From: Seleniivibrio sp.
GTDB taxonomy: Bacteria > Chrysiogenota > Deferribacteres > Deferribacterales > Geovibrionaceae
Direction: 5' to 3'
DNA: 64,000 nucleotides
Assembly (NCBI RefSeq): GCF_021209385.1
Contig: NZ_JAJOIL010000001.1
Span: 124,001-188,000, forward strand
Shown piece by piece: positions 52,001 through 60,855 of the stretch; positions within the stretch are counted from its first letter, which is position 1; every line of letters begins with the position of its first letter. Under the pieces are notes generated by a model that was not told the DNA's origin, ran no database searches, and worked only from the letters and a program-made list of their open reading frames with translations. Both the position numbers and the translations under genes were made by a program.

Positions 52001-54873
52001 GTAATATTCTCAAAACCGCTTATACCGGAAAGATCTATTGTAACACCGCCGTTATCGTCTCCCGCATAATCGATGACAACGGTATATTCGGTTCCGTTGC
52101 TGGCTACAATTTTGATATCCTGTCCGTTATGGTCTACATTGTAATTATCAAATATAGTCAGAGACGACAGGGTAAAATACTTACCGGATTGAAGAGCCAC
52201 ATCTATACGTGTTGATGCATATTCAGAATCCGAATCACCATCCATCATATCAAATGAAAGAATATCTCCGCTGAATCCCGTTCCGATGTCAGTACCGTAG
52301 GTTGCCGTTTCATCTGCGACTATGAAATCTCCGCCTGTTGAAACAATTTCAATTGTTTCACCGTATTTTGTCTGCGTTGCGGTAGATGCGGCGGTAGCCC
52401 CTGTATCGTCACTGACAGGTACTGTACCGGATTCAAAATCAAAGTTTATCGTCCATGGAGACTGTTTGATGTCTGTAACATCCATGTTATTGAAAAGAGC
52501 ATAATTCTCGCTTATGAGTTCAACCATTGTCACATCATTGGTTGATATTGTGAATGAAGAGAAATCAAACACTCCATCCTGTCCAGTGGTGTCAATAATC
52601 TGAGAAGCTGTTGTGCCGTCTCCGTATGTGACTCTAACCTCTATTTGCGCGCACTGATTGTCAACGTAGTACTCGAAACCGTTAAAATCGAAGCTATGTC
52701 CTTCAGCATAAAACTTGACAATCAAGGAATTGTCATTTGAAGGGTCTGAATCCGTTAATACAGCGTTATCGTACACATACAGTCCCGAAAATGAAGCTAA
52801 AGGGATATAGTCAACGTAGGCATCAGCAGGTGCAGCAAAAGTGAACGTGACACCGCCTATAGACTTGGTAAAGCCCTGTGTATTGGAAACCAAATCCGAA
52901 GCTTCCAGCAGATAATCACGTGTCACTGCAACAGTTGAGGCAATAGAAAGAGATGTGCTGTTATTTGAACTGCCGTCATCCGTAACCTGAGTAATAGTTA
53001 CAACACGGTTTGCCGAAGTAACGCTTGCAGTAGTATTTTTATATGTTATGCCGTCTACCAGAGTTCCAAATGATGTATTATCCGCGCTAAGCCCTGTTAT
53101 TGTGACCGTTGCGGTGCCTCCGGAAATGCTTACGCTCGCTGTGCCGCCGGAAACTGATACGGAGTTGCCGTTTGTAAGTGCAACGTCTGTTCCGCCTATG
53201 GTAAGGTACTCTGCGCTGTCCGTGACGTTGGTCACGGTTATCGTAAACCCTGTGAATGTCTGACCGCTGTCCTGCGTATCTGCCGTAACACTGCTGAAAA
53301 GATCGACAGCGCTGCCGCCCTCGGTAAAAGTGGGGGAAGCTCCTGTCGCTGTCAATGTGGGAGCAGTATCGGTAGGCGCAGTTGTAATATTTTCTACGCT
53401 TATGTTGTCAAGTTCAATATACGCGCCGCCTGCCGGAGAAGTTATGATAAACCATGTGATACCGTTGAAATCGGCATCACCGGTCGGTATTGTAACAAGC
53501 TGCTTTGTGATTGATCCGGTATCGGTATACGTGAAAGTATAGGATCCGCCTTTATCAGTTGTTATGGTAAAATCTTCATTTCCTGTACCGTTCTGGTTGC
53601 TTATGTAAAATGAAACAAGGTCAAAAGCTTTGCCGGATTCCACGGAAACTTTTATTGATGTTTCCTTCTCATCCCACCCGAAATATAAAGCCTCAGCATC
53701 CACACGCCCGTCGGCATCACCGCCGGTGGATGAGCTGACGATCTGGGATGCAGTCGCCTCAACCGTAAATTCAACACCTGAACCGGTATCATCATATGTA
53801 ACCGTTTTAGTTCCGAGTCCGGATGTGGTGCCGTCTCCGGTTTCAAAAGTCAAAAGAGCTGTATCAGCAGGCGCAGCAGGGGTCGTTGATGCATTTGCAA
53901 TGGTTATGTTGGCAACGTTGAATGCCGTTTGAGGTGTGCCGACGTCCCATGAATAATAAACTCTGATAGAATCTATTACAACACCGTTGAAATTTGTAAA
54001 GTCCAGACCGTAGTCAACATCCTCCATTACGCCTACGCTTGAGTGATGGTTTGATTCGGCAACCTGAACCCCGTTTGCATAACCGACAACATAAACATCA
54101 GTGAAATCAGCTGTATTTCCGTCTATTTCATTGATTACAGCACTGACAAGATTAAAACTTCCGCCTCCGTTGACACCGATTTCAATATATGATGTTCCGG
54201 CACCCAATACACCGTTATCATCTATAAATGCTCCGTATTCATCAGCTTTTACAGGGTCGGCTGTTCCGTATCCGTCTGAACCGGTGATAACAAAAAAGTT
54301 ATCCTGTGTTATATAGGAACCGTCGCCCTGATCAACCGCATTTATAAACGTATAAAGTCCGTCTGAGGGCACCGCCAGAAGACCATCGTAGCTGTCTGAA
54401 CTTAAGACATCCGCCTCTACAGAGCCGGAAGAAAATTCCAACACCCAATCGCCACCCTTATCAGCAGCTCCGGTCAAATCATCAGAAGCCGAAATATCGG
54501 CTCCAGTCGCTTGCGCCAGAGATGCGATGAGAGTTTTCCCGCTTTCTCCCGCCGCAACTTCGCATCCGTAAACAAGGATGTCTCCGTCTGCTGAAAGCGA
54601 AGAACCTATCTGATTGAGCAGCTCCGTATAATCGCTTACGTTATCGTTGGTAATCTGGATAAGTCCGAGATCTATTACACCGCTGTCACCGTGTGACATG
54701 ATATGAACAGCATTCAGGTCATGATAGCCGCTTAATATGTCCGCCATCTGTGCCAACGCATCAGATCCGGCATCAATTATATAAACTGTGGAGGAATCGC
54801 CTATTTCACTCACTATAGATTCATAATCCGATACGTTATTAAGAACAAATGTAATCTGGTTTGATGCAGCCAT
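46096..54873 (-). CDS. Giant RTX-type surface protein (DUF4347, beta-helix, RTX, DUF4214)
   Basis: 2925 residues. Order: DUF4347 (6-165; VHIMSHGDSG with His61 and VYGCEVAAGESG with Cys104); a repeat module starting near TVTADTQDSGQTFTGF in three copies (about 500-640, 985-1125, 2078-2215); a second module (TGEGG..YTL.. and ..DDWNG) in four copies (about 1145-1375 and 2230-2465); a right-handed beta-helix region (1545-1900; MSLYEALAIAKDGDTILIHDG); RTX repeats GxGxDxxx (1933-1970 and 2695-2752); DUF4214 at the end (2798-2920). No Sec signal; likely exported by the adjacent type I system via its C-terminus. Few Cys, rich in Thr/Ser/Asp. Probably an adhesin or biofilm protein; enzyme activity of the beta-helix is possible. 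Confidence 0.9.
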   Translation of the reverse strand: MAASNQITFVLNNVSDYESIVSEIGDSSTVYIIDAGSDALAQMADILSGYHDLNAVHIMSHGDSGVIDLGLIQITNDNVSDYTELLNQIGSSLSADGDILVYGCEVAAGESGKTLIASLAQATGADISASDDLTGAADKGGDWVLEFSSGSVEADVLSSDSYDGLLAVPSDGLYTFINAVDQGDGSYITQDNFFVITGSDGYGTADPVKADEYGAFIDDNGVLGAGTSYIEIGVNGGGSFNLVSAVINEIDGNTADFTDVYVVGYANGVQVAESNHHSSVGVMEDVDYGLDFTNFNGVVIDSIRVYYSWDVGTPQTAFNVANITIANASTTPAAPADTALLTFETGDGTTSGLGTKTVTYDDTGSGVEFTVEATASQIVSSSTGGDADGRVDAEALYFGWDEKETSIKVSVESGKAFDLVSFYISNQNGTGNEDFTITTDKGGSYTFTYTDTGSITKQLVTIPTGDADFNGITWFIITSPAGGAYIELDNISVENITTAPTDTAPTLTATGASPTFTEGGSAVDLFSSVTADTQDSGQTFTGFTITVTNVTDSAEYLTIGGTDVALTNGNSVSVSGGTASVSISGGTATVTITGLSADNTSFGTLVDGITYKNTTASVTSANRVVTITQVTDDGSSNNSTSLSIASTVAVTRDYLLEASDLVSNTQGFTKSIGGVTFTFAAPADAYVDYIPLASFSGLYVYDNAVLTDSDPSNDNSLIVKFYAEGHSFDFNGFEYYVDNQCAQIEVRVTYGDGTTASQIIDTTGQDGVFDFSSFTISTNDVTMVELISENYALFNNMDVTDIKQSPWTINFDFESGTVPVSDDTGATAASTATQTKYGETIEIVSTGGDFIVADETATYGTDIGTGFSGDILSFDMMDGDSDSEYASTRIDVALQSGKYFTLSSLTIFDNYNVDHNGQDIKIVASNGTEYTVVIDYAGDDNGGVTIDLSGISGFENITSFYVYAGGMPMQLALDNIYLSNISSTPVTIYHVPTLSASGEATYFTTGTSTGVDLFETVTADTQDSGQTFTGFKITVTNVTDSEEYLTIGGTDVALTNGNSVSVSGGTASVSITGGTATVTITGLGADNTSFGTLIDGITYKNTTVSATDGDRVISVIQVTDDGATKSFADVSGVSATVSVVTPVISLATYDASTGTLVVTGTGMTPGAAIDASKLTFTGEDGNTYTLAGSYTVTASSSTSFTVSLDATDKLNVNGILNNNGGSSADLTTFNLAAASGWLSGADADTTGNGITVSNVSAPTITETSYNASTGVLTVTATNLVHLPGAANDIDASAFTFTGEGGATYTLTNTSDVEITSATSFTITLSSTDKDAVANLITANGPSSDGGTTYNISAADDWNGTTTGGNIADATSSVTVSGFTTNDAAVLDLNGADTGTDSTVSLADAGSGLVPDAVISDTENDSGDWDGGSITIQRVDSNGDADGNANDVYTFVSGGNFTVTGTIEQGSDSSGTLSSGGTQFATWSYTSADGKLVVSFDSDASTADVNDVLAHIGYENDTPYGDAVIEVAVNDGTATTTAEVTVTSTVIHVTQTDYDTDGDTADGMSLYEALAIAKDGDTILIHDGVYRGQFNITKNITIDALNGENGNVVIESPDSADLQQVLPDQLTNNGKWRMPVINVDTDTTNGTVVIKNITVDGRDQAVVDEYNGNKDFIGIAIVDSNVQVDNVTVMNIRSDESDAQWGFSENYGILVEAGASLGETVNVSITNSEIYNYQKTGIIGWGPNLNITIDNNVITGMGVDGECGQNGIQIGSGGLRTGTTATITDNTITNLAFDHPTYTSSGILLVYADDTTITGNTLSGATGGNFNGIDIMYVYDNGTVVGISGNTVSSADIGILNESDDAFTLNVGSNDLSGATVAFYDGYDISDPSTETPVANPTVLNVTSVSAPASGALSYYLFGGDDSFTDNGVVDSIVYAGAGNDTISTGSGDDVIVGGLGDDTMTGGSGSDVFLYQSQELNSDGDLVMYNVDDYGTDTITDLQGNDVIRVSGADFTDDTVEAGDGLNVAANTIEVVADGTDTLLYIDTDGIAGADLTIRLNGEFEASDFVLSGTDITVDLNILPTVTATAVNGAVAYGSTTSSADLFSSVTADAGETDQTFTGLKLTVTNVADTTEYITVGGVDIALTNGATATVSGGTATVTVVSGTATVTLTGLSLTGTQLGSLIDGASYKNSDTTPTSGDRTITLTEVSDSSAGNNTASLNVSTTVTVGNSPAVTSASYNAETGVLTVTGTGLVAGDIIDASKLSVTGEGGNSYTLAGTYTVAATATGFTLTLTETDQINVEGLLNTNGTSAVSGTTFNIAASDGWNGTRAAAADLTGNAVTAGSVTAPAISAVTYNAETGVITVTGSNFVKQSGSANDIDVSKFTFTGEGGNVTLSTTSDVEITSSTSFTITLSTADKALVNAILDNSGTQSSGGTTYNLSVADDWNGPVTGGDTADTTNSVTVTGVKTVETVDGVAVTTETVSQTQTYTDLEGNTVTRVVTTETLTVDPVEDTRVNDTGAAGTAEIPLFWGESSRTEWATTASLPVGVGITTVGTRSPVDSRTLNDAIGDLIFYIESTASDADAGRTAMLAGGADFLNTLSDSTSTLVVNKIVLTVSGSDVPDSPIIINGTPNTVSTSDGDATPKEAVVIDASALPAGTELDLQNIEFAVIIGSGVTVRGGDGANIVYAGDGTQDILLGADDDELHAGAGDDIVGSLAGDDIIYGESGNDRMSGGDGNDLLHGGSGTDTVVYSGSMSDYIITRDNGLTYVSLVSNPSEVDTILNAETIEFADGTYTIQNSEELTFIASLYEQVLDRQPEVNGFQYWADAVFDKDLSVGDMTIWFMKSAEYQDATGVDFASLSVDDQVEQLYVALLGRPSDTDGKAYWVDCVEHGHTIAEVAESFVTSVEMQGIYNLPNEWDFTV

Positions 54874-55384
54874 AAATCACCTATAAAATATCCATAATAA
54901 TTTCTATTTTACACCATGTTACTAAAATTATCATTACCAACTCTGGTAGTTCATGGTATTTTTAACAACATTCTACACAAAACATGTAAAATTATTTTAC
55001 TCACTAATTATTTAGTATATATTATAACTACTTATACCATCATCATAATCGATGGTTATAATATTTAAATAGAGTTTTATATTTCAGGTAATGTTATTTT
55101 TCCCAATAAATATTCACGATAATTTTAATATCTTTTATTCATAACAAATTACTGGGATTTTTCCGGTTTTATTCATAATTTTGCCTCATGTATTACAACT
55201 TTGCTCTCATAAATGCACATATAATGACACTACGAATATTTTACTGCTAAATTCTTTACCAATTTGTACTATAGAGCTTTTTCCTTCTCTCCATTTAAAT
55301 ATCTCTTTATTTTGAGAAATTATTAATTATGAAAAACAGATATTCTTGACATGTTCACACTACTTAGGCAGAATTCCTGAACTT
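54874..55384. other. AT-rich divergent intergenic region
   Basis: About 510 bases of very AT-rich DNA between the adhesin and a rightward glycosyltransferase gene. The adhesin start has AGGTGA just upstream. A TTGACA at 55346-55351 is followed after 17 bases by a poor -10 (CAGAAT). No gene, repeat or strong hairpin is visible. The composition fits a regulatory region controlled by silencing or bending proteins, but nothing proves it. Confidence 0.5.
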
Positions 55385-56510
55385 ATGAAAAGAACTATTA
55401 TTAACTCTGTCCCTCTTCTTTCGCCATTGAGCGGCGTGGGCAGATATACTTATGAAATATGTAAACGGCTGGATCGCGGATCACTGGGCGCAGACATCAC
55501 CTTCTTTTACGGATACAAATCCGGCAAGGTGTTTAGTCCCGGCGCTTCCGCTTTCGGTAAGGATACTAATTCAACGTTCAGCAGGCTGCTCAGAAGGTCG
55601 GCAAAAAAAAATCTTAACTGCCGTTTCAGCATTATCTCCTGACAGATACGACCTCTACTGGGAACCAAACAACATAGTGGAGGACTACTTTAAAGCACGC
55701 GCAATACTATATACTCTCCACGATATTTCAGTTATTAAACATCCGCAATGGCATCCTAAAAAACGTGTGGAACTTTTCACGAACCGCCTTCGTCGCAGTA
55801 TTGAAAAAGCAGATATGATAATCACAGACTCTCATTTTTCAAAATCCGAAATAATTCAATATTTCAATCTGCCATCAGAAAAGGTTAGAGCCGTTTATCT
55901 TGGCTATGACGCAGAGCTTTTTCATAACGATTGCAACAAAACGACAGCTTCTTATTTAAAGAACAAATATACTGACGGACGTGATTTTATCCTGTTTTCA
56001 GGCAGTCTGGAACCGCGGAAGAATCTTTCCGGTCTGATAAAAGCCTATGCCACACTGCCTATGGTTATCAAAGAGAATTTCAAACTGCTCCTCGTCGGCG
56101 GGTATGGGTGGAACAATGACGAAATCCTGGAACTTATAAAGATGAACTCACCCTATGTCGTTCACGGCGGGTATGTTGATTATACTGAACTGGCAAACCT
56201 TTACAGAGCTGCATCTCTGCTCGCTTATCCTTCTCACTACGAAGGTTTCGGGCTGCCGCCTCTTGAAGCCATGGCGTGCGGATGTCCCACACTGGTATCC
56301 CCTAGTGCATCTATTCCGGAGGTATGCGGCGAAGCATCCTTGTATGTCGATCCCGACAGCGTTGAAAGTATACGGGAAGGGCTTACCAAAATACTCATAG
56401 ACACATCATTTGCACAACGGCTCTCACAATCCGGTCTTATACAGTGCAAAAAATTCGACTGGAACACGACAGCAGCAGAACATATGAAGTGTATGAGAGA
56501 ATTGCTGTAG
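55385..56510 (+). pseudogene. GT4 glycosyltransferase, frameshifted in an A9 run
   Basis: Two frames make one GT4 enzyme of about 375 residues. Part one (55385-55642) starts MKRTIINSVPLLSPLSGVGRYTYE in pieces, the usual N-terminus. Part two continues from about 55611 with YDLYWEPNN, LYTLHDISVIKHPQW, SGSLEPRKNLSGLIKAY, and the donor-site EX7E region YEGFGLPPLEAMACGCPTLV. The frame changes at nine A (55603-55611); eight A would restore it. A run of nine A can support transcriptional slippage, so the gene may still yield some full-length enzyme. It may decorate the adhesin or act in the nearby glycan pathway. Confidence 0.8.
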
Positions 56511-56563
56511 CCTGCAAGACTGCTTCACCACTGCAGGGTTCGCAGAGACGGATAGATATAAAC

Positions 56564-56687
56564 GTCTTCGCGAGGAGCACTAGCCGAAGGCTGAAAACAT
56601 TTGCCTATTTTTGCAAATGTTTCTGTACCGAGCTTGCTGAAATGAGTCCACTTTAAACTATTTGTCGAATAGAGCGACGAAGCGATC
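56564..56687 (+). repeat. Dispersed intergenic repeat, copy C (right half)
   Basis: 108 bases (56564-56671) read as identical to 34247-34354, then 16 more with three differences. The left half seen in copies A and B is missing. It contains the same AAACATTTGC/GCAAATGTTT hairpin. It follows the frameshifted glycosyltransferase. Confidence 0.85.
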
Positions 56688-56831
56688 TCATTCGTTTTGA
56701 TTTTGATATTTATTCATAAAATGCGTAAATGCTCTAAAACCATCTTAAATTTTTTGTTTAAATGCAAGCAGTTCAAGGCGGGCGAGAAAATATGCGCAGT
56801 GTAAGTTTATGTACATGAGCAATATGTTTTC

Positions 56832-56880
56832 AGGTAGCTTGGTTCAGAAACATTCGCAATGATAGTGCGAATGTTTTGTG
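56832..56880 (-). repeat. Diverged inverted repeat copy D
   Basis: The reverse complement of the core of copies B and C (AGCTCGGTACAG then AAACATTTGC...GCAAATGTTT) matches here as AGCTTGGTTCAG then AAACATTCGC...GCGAATGTTT (56848-56876). The stem changed by compensating bases (T to C with A to G), so pairing is kept. Between copy C and this element (56688-56831) I see no gene. Confidence 0.6.
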
Positions 56881-56925
56881 ATAGCAACGAAGAAATGCTA
56901 AGTGTTATAAACGCCAATAATAAAG

Positions 56926-56948
56926 AAGGGGAGCTTTTGGCTCCCCTT
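56926..56948 (-). terminator. Terminator of the ribosomal protein operon
   Basis: AAGGGGAGC and GCTCCCCTT form a 9-bp stem with a 5-base loop, followed on the minus strand by CTTTATTATT. It lies directly after rplQ. Confidence 0.88.
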
Positions 56949-56955
56949 CGGCTGA

Positions 56956-57309
56956 TTAGTCTACGAATTCGATTATCGCCATTGAGGCATTGTCGCCCTG
57001 ACGAAAACCGGTTTTGATTATTCTTGTATAACCGCCGGGACGCTCTTTAAACTTAGGAGCGATCTCGTCGAAGATCTTATGAACAACCTTGATGTTGGGG
57101 AGCTTGCTGAGTGCTGTTCTGCGTGCAGCAAGGTCGCCTTTTTTGCCAAGTGTCACCAAAGGCTCGATGAACATACGAAGCTGTTTTGCTCTAGCTACGG
57201 TTGTTTCGATACGGCCGTTGTCCACAAGAGAAGTGGCAAGGTTACGCACCATAGCCTTTCTGTGGGCAGGTTTTCTGCCGAGTCTGTTTCCACTTACGCC
57301 GTGACGCAT
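56956..57309 (-). CDS. rplQ: 50S ribosomal protein L17
   Basis: A 117-residue L17 of normal length: MRHGVSGNRLGRKPAHRKAM (first residues), RNLATSLVDNGRIETTVARAKQLR, and PGGYTRIIKTGFRQGDNA. Last gene of the alpha operon, starting at the rpoA stop, as is usual. Confidence 0.98.
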   Translation of the reverse strand: MRHGVSGNRLGRKPAHRKAMVRNLATSLVDNGRIETTVARAKQLRMFIEPLVTLGKKGDLAARRTALSKLPNIKVVHKIFDEIAPKFKERPGGYTRIIKTGFRQGDNASMAIIEFVD

Positions 57310-58314
57310 CTATTCTTCCTCCGAATCTGTACTGTTATAACCGATGGCTTCCAGATCCATGCCGAGGGAAAGACCAAGTTCGCAAAGAACTTTTTTGATC
57401 TCTTCCAGTGACTTGCGTCCGAAGTTCTTAGTCTTCAGCATCTCTGCGTCAGTTTTCATGCAGAGTTCTGCAAGTGTTTTTATGTTGGCATTCTTCAGAC
57501 AGTTGTAAGCGCGAACGGAAAGTTCCAGTTCCTCGATGCTTTTGTCGAGCAGGTCAAGAAGATGGTCGTTCTGGCTTGCGTCCTCTGAAACAGAATCGTC
57601 AACCACGGGTTCATCAAAGTTGATGAAAAGGTTCATCTGATCTTTGATGATCTTTGCCGCAAACCCTATTGCGTCCTCAGGATTGATAGACCCGTCAGTT
57701 TCGATTTCAAGAGTAAGTTTATCGTAATCCGTACTCTGACCGACACGGGCGTCCTCAACAAAGTAGTTCACTTTTTTGATAGGTGTGAAAACCGCATCAA
57801 CAGCAAGCATATCCACTTCATCGTTCTCTTTTTCAATCTCTTCGGCAGGCACATAACCGATACCGCGTTTAACAACGAACTCCATATAGAGTTCTTTTTT
57901 GGGGTCGGTCAATGTGCATATATGCTGTTCGGGGTCAAGGATCTCAACCATTGTGTCGCCGGTGATGTCACCAGCGGTAACGGGACCCTCTCCTGTTTTT
58001 CTGATATACACACGTCTTGTTTCATGCGTGTGCAGTTTCAGTTCCAGCATTTTGATATTCAGAAGGATATCAACGACATCCTCATAAACACCTTCGAGTG
58101 CGGCGAACTCGTTGCTTACACCGTCAATCTTAACAGCGGTGACTGCCGTACCCTCTATAGACGAGAGCATAACACGTCTCAGGGCGTTGCCTACGGTTGT
58201 GCCGAATCCCTTTTCATAGGGTTCTGCAACGTATACGCCTTTTCTGTCAGTGACTTCGCCCAGAGCTTCAATCTTTCTGGGCTTTATGATTTCATGAAAA
58301 TTCATGATGATCAT
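57310..58314 (-). CDS. rpoA: RNA polymerase alpha subunit
   Basis: A 334-residue alpha subunit: N-terminal dimerisation domain ([35 protein letters not shown]) and C-terminal DNA-binding domain ([37 protein letters not shown]). GGAGG precedes the ATG at 58314; a second ATG three codons later is possible. Confidence 0.98.
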   Translation of the reverse strand: MIIMNFHEIIKPRKIEALGEVTDRKGVYVAEPYEKGFGTTVGNALRRVMLSSIEGTAVTAVKIDGVSNEFAALEGVYEDVVDILLNIKMLELKLHTHETRRVYIRKTGEGPVTAGDITGDTMVEILDPEQHICTLTDPKKELYMEFVVKRGIGYVPAEEIEKENDEVDMLAVDAVFTPIKKVNYFVEDARVGQSTDYDKLTLEIETDGSINPEDAIGFAAKIIKDQMNLFINFDEPVVDDSVSEDASQNDHLLDLLDKSIEELELSVRAYNCLKNANIKTLAELCMKTDAEMLKTKNFGRKSLEEIKKVLCELGLSLGMDLEAIGYNSTDSEEE

Positions 58315-58337
58315 TATGCTAACCTCCGTGTAAAACG

Positions 58338-58964
58338 TTATTTGGAGTAAAGTTCCACTATCAGGTGTTCCTGAATTTCATAACCTATGTCGTCTCTAAC
58401 GGGCATTCTGAGAACAGATGCCTTGTAAGCGCCCTTATCGAGTGTGATCCACTCAGAAACGCCTCTGCCTTCAGCAGTGTCGACACATTCCTTAATCCTT
58501 GTGTTTTCGCGTGATTTTTCGCACACGGAAACAACGTTTCCAGCTTTAACAAGGTAGCTGGGGATGTTTACGGGTTTGCCGTCAACAAGGAAATGACCGT
58601 GACCGACCATTTGTCTTGCTTCTTTGCGGCTGCCTGCGAATCCTGCTCTGTAAACGATGTTGTCCAGTCTTCTTTCAAGAAGCTGAAGCAGGTTTTCACC
58701 GGTGATGCCCTGCATCCTGGTAGCTTTATCAAAGTAGCGGCGGAACTGTTTTTCAAGAACGCCGTACAATCTTTTAACCTTTTGTTTCTCACGCATCTGA
58801 GTACCGTAGTCGCTCAGTTTTTTGCGTGCCTGGCCATGCTGACCGGGAGCGTAAGGTTTTTTCTCAAAACCGCATTTGTCTTTGTAGCAACGCTCGCCTT
58901 TGAGAAAGAGCTTCATGCCCTCTCTACGGCAAAGTTTGCATACTGCACCTGTATACCTAGCCAA
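58338..58964 (-). CDS. rpsD: 30S ribosomal protein S4
   Basis: A 208-residue S4 of the zinc-binding kind: Cys9, Cys12, Cys26 and Cys31 near the N-terminus. The S4 RNA-binding domain is present ([26 protein letters not shown] in parts). S4 often regulates the alpha operon. Confidence 0.98.
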   Translation of the reverse strand: MARYTGAVCKLCRREGMKLFLKGERCYKDKCGFEKKPYAPGQHGQARKKLSDYGTQMREKQKVKRLYGVLEKQFRRYFDKATRMQGITGENLLQLLERRLDNIVYRAGFAGSRKEARQMVGHGHFLVDGKPVNIPSYLVKAGNVVSVCEKSRENTRIKECVDTAEGRGVSEWITLDKGAYKASVLRMPVRDDIGYEIQEHLIVELYSK

Positions 58965-58976
58965 CTTAAGCCTCCG

Positions 58977-59360
58977 TTACACTCTTCTCTTCTTTCTGGG
59001 TCTGCATCCGTTGTGGGGAACGGGTGTAACGTCCCTGATAACGGTGATTTTCATTCCGGCAGCGGCGATAGCACGGATTGCGCTCTCACGGCCTGCGCCG
59101 GGACCCTTAACGTTAACTTCCACTTCGCGCATACCGTTATCCACAGCTTTTTTAGCAGCTTGTTCAGCGGCTATCTGTGCTGCGAAAGGGGTGGACTTAC
59201 GGGAGTTTTTAAAACCCACGCCGCCGCCCGCTGCCCAGCAAACAGTGTTTCCCTGTGCATCGGTGAATGTTACGATAGTGTTGTTAAAAGTTGACCTGAT
59301 ATGAGCAACGCCTCTGGGGACGTTTTTTCTCTCTCTTTTTTTAGAGCCTCTTTTAGCCAT
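58977..59360 (-). CDS. rpsK: 30S ribosomal protein S11
   Basis: A 127-residue S11: [38 protein letters not shown] and the conserved end [18 protein letters not shown]. Confidence 0.98.
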   Translation of the reverse strand: MAKRGSKKRERKNVPRGVAHIRSTFNNTIVTFTDAQGNTVCWAAGGGVGFKNSRKSTPFAAQIAAEQAAKKAVDNGMREVEVNVKGPGAGRESAIRAIAAAGMKITVIRDVTPVPHNGCRPRKKRRV

Positions 59361-59373
59361 CTTCGTTCAATCC

Positions 59374-59742
59374 TTACTTTTTCTTAATGCCGCGCTTACC
59401 GGCGAGACCTTTTCTTGTTCTTGCGTTGCTTCTGGTCTTCTGACCTCTGCAAGGCAGGTGCATCTTGTGTCTCTGGCCGCGGTAGCAGCTGATTTCCATA
59501 AGTCTCTTAACGTTCAGGGATATCTCTTTACGGAGATCACCTTCAACTTTAAGATTTTCCTCGATGTACTTTCTGATTTCAGATATGTTCTGTTCAGAAA
59601 GGTCTCCTATCCTTTTGGACAGGTCTACGCCGATTACGCCAAGTATCGTTTTAGCAGTTTCACGGCCTACGCCGTAAATTCCTGTAAGGCCAACCTCGAC
59701 TTTTTTGTTGTTGGGAATGTCCACACCAGCAATACGTGCCAC
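59374..59742 (-). CDS. rpsM: 30S ribosomal protein S13
   Basis: A 122-residue S13: [33 protein letters not shown], and [22 protein letters not shown]. Thirteen bases before rpsK. Confidence 0.98.
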   Translation of the reverse strand: MARIAGVDIPNNKKVEVGLTGIYGVGRETAKTILGVIGVDLSKRIGDLSEQNISEIRKYIEENLKVEGDLRKEISLNVKRLMEISCYRGQRHKMHLPCRGQKTRSNARTRKGLAGKRGIKKK

Positions 59743-59754
59743 AAAAAGCCTCCT

Positions 59755-59868
59755 TTAACCTTGTCTCTGCTTATGTCTGGGGTTTTCACATATTATGCGT
59801 ATTACCCCTTTACGTTTGATAACTTTACACTTAGCGCATATAGGCTTTACACTAGCCCGAACTTTCAT
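59755..59868 (-). CDS. rpmJ: 50S ribosomal protein L36
   Basis: A 37-residue L36 that I translated directly: [18 protein letters not shown] at the start, [11 protein letters not shown] at the end. Zinc ligands Cys11, Cys14, Cys27 and His32 are all present, so it is the zinc-binding form. It lies between infA and rpsM as usual. Confidence 0.96.
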   Translation of the reverse strand: MKVRASVKPICAKCKVIKRKGVIRIICENPRHKQRQG

Positions 59869-59879
59869 TTTTCACCCCG

Positions 59880-60104
59880 TCATTTCTTATGTCGGTAAGT
59901 AATTCGTCCTCTGGACAGGTCATAAGGGGAAAGTTCCACAGTGACCTTGTCTCCAGGGAGAATTCTGATAAAGTGCATCCTCATCTTGCCTGAGAGATGC
60001 GACAGGATTACGTGCTTGTTTTCCAGCTCAACCTTAAACATAGCGTTCGGCAGAGCTTCAAGCACCGTCCCGCTGGCTTCGATAACGTCTTCTTTTTTTC
60101 CCAT
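59880..60104 (-). CDS. infA: Translation initiation factor IF-1
   Basis: A 74-residue IF-1: [25 protein letters not shown] and [36 protein letters not shown] in segments. Single OB fold. Two residues longer than the usual 72. Confidence 0.98.
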   Translation of the reverse strand: MGKKEDVIEASGTVLEALPNAMFKVELENKHVILSHLSGKMRMHFIRILPGDKVTVELSPYDLSRGRITYRHKK

Positions 60105-60111
60105 ATGCCTT

Positions 60112-60855
60112 TTACATGGTTAGTATTTCCGGTCCGCTCGGGGTAATGGCCACAGTGTTTTCATAATGTGCCGCTAAACTGCCGTCTTCTGTAACAGCGG
60201 TCCAGCCGTCTTTGAGGGTTCTAACACTGTAATGTCCTGCGGTTACCATAGGTTCCACAGCGAGGACCATTCCTGCACGCAGCCGCAACCCGCGATTTGG
60301 TCGCCCATAGTTGGGGATCGCCGGTTCTTCGTGCATTTCTCTGCCGATTCCGTGACCGAAAAAATCTCTGACTACTCCGTATCCGTGAGACTCGCAATGT
60401 ACCTGCACAGCGTGCGAGATATCGGTAAGTCTTCCGCCGTCTACGGCTTTTTCTATACCTTTAAAGAATGACTCTTTTGTCACTCTCATAAGATCTTCCG
60501 CTTCTTTGGAAATTTTGCCCACTGCATAAGTGCGGGCAGCATCTCCGTGAAAACCGTTTTTATATGCTCCGACATCAACACTGATGATGTCGCCCTCGAC
60601 TATTTTTCTGTCAGAGGGAATTCCGTGAACTACAACTTCGTTTATTGACGCGCAGATAGCACTCGGATATCCTCTGTATCCCTTAAAAGAGGGCAGAGCA
60701 TCCCGAGAGGATATAATATTCTCTGCGAATTTGTCAATATCTAATGTTGTAAGTCCAGGTTTTATGAACTCTTCCAGTTTTTCCAGCACCTCTTTTACGA
60801 TGGAACCGGCAATTCTCATCAGGTCGAGTTCGGCTTTTGACTTAATTACAACCAT
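60112..60855 (-). CDS. map: Methionine aminopeptidase type I
   Basis: A 247-residue type I enzyme that removes the initiator Met. Metal-binding residues are in [21 protein letters not shown] (two Asp), [13 protein letters not shown] (His), LAVEPMVT (Glu) and [12 protein letters not shown] (Glu). Start overlaps the adk stop by one base. Confidence 0.97.
   Translation of the reverse strand: MVVIKSKAELDLMRIAGSIVKEVLEKLEEFIKPGLTTLDIDKFAENIISSRDALPSFKGYRGYPSAICASINEVVVHGIPSDRKIVEGDIISVDVGAYKNGFHGDAARTYAVGKISKEAEDLMRVTKESFFKGIEKAVDGGRLTDISHAVQVHCESHGYGVVRDFFGHGIGREMHEEPAIPNYGRPNRGLRLRAGMVLAVEPMVTAGHYSVRTLKDGWTAVTEDGSLAAHYENTVAITPSGPEILTM

Noticed and set aside
47475-53370. Possible CRISPR or DNA tandem repeat array in the adhesin region
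   Set aside because: Repeats are about 130 and 110 residues long, in frame and diverged; they are protein modules and not spacers between short direct repeats.
56170-56400. Short rightward and leftward frames inside the glycosyltransferase
   Set aside because: They are shadows of a well-supported GT4 donor-site region.
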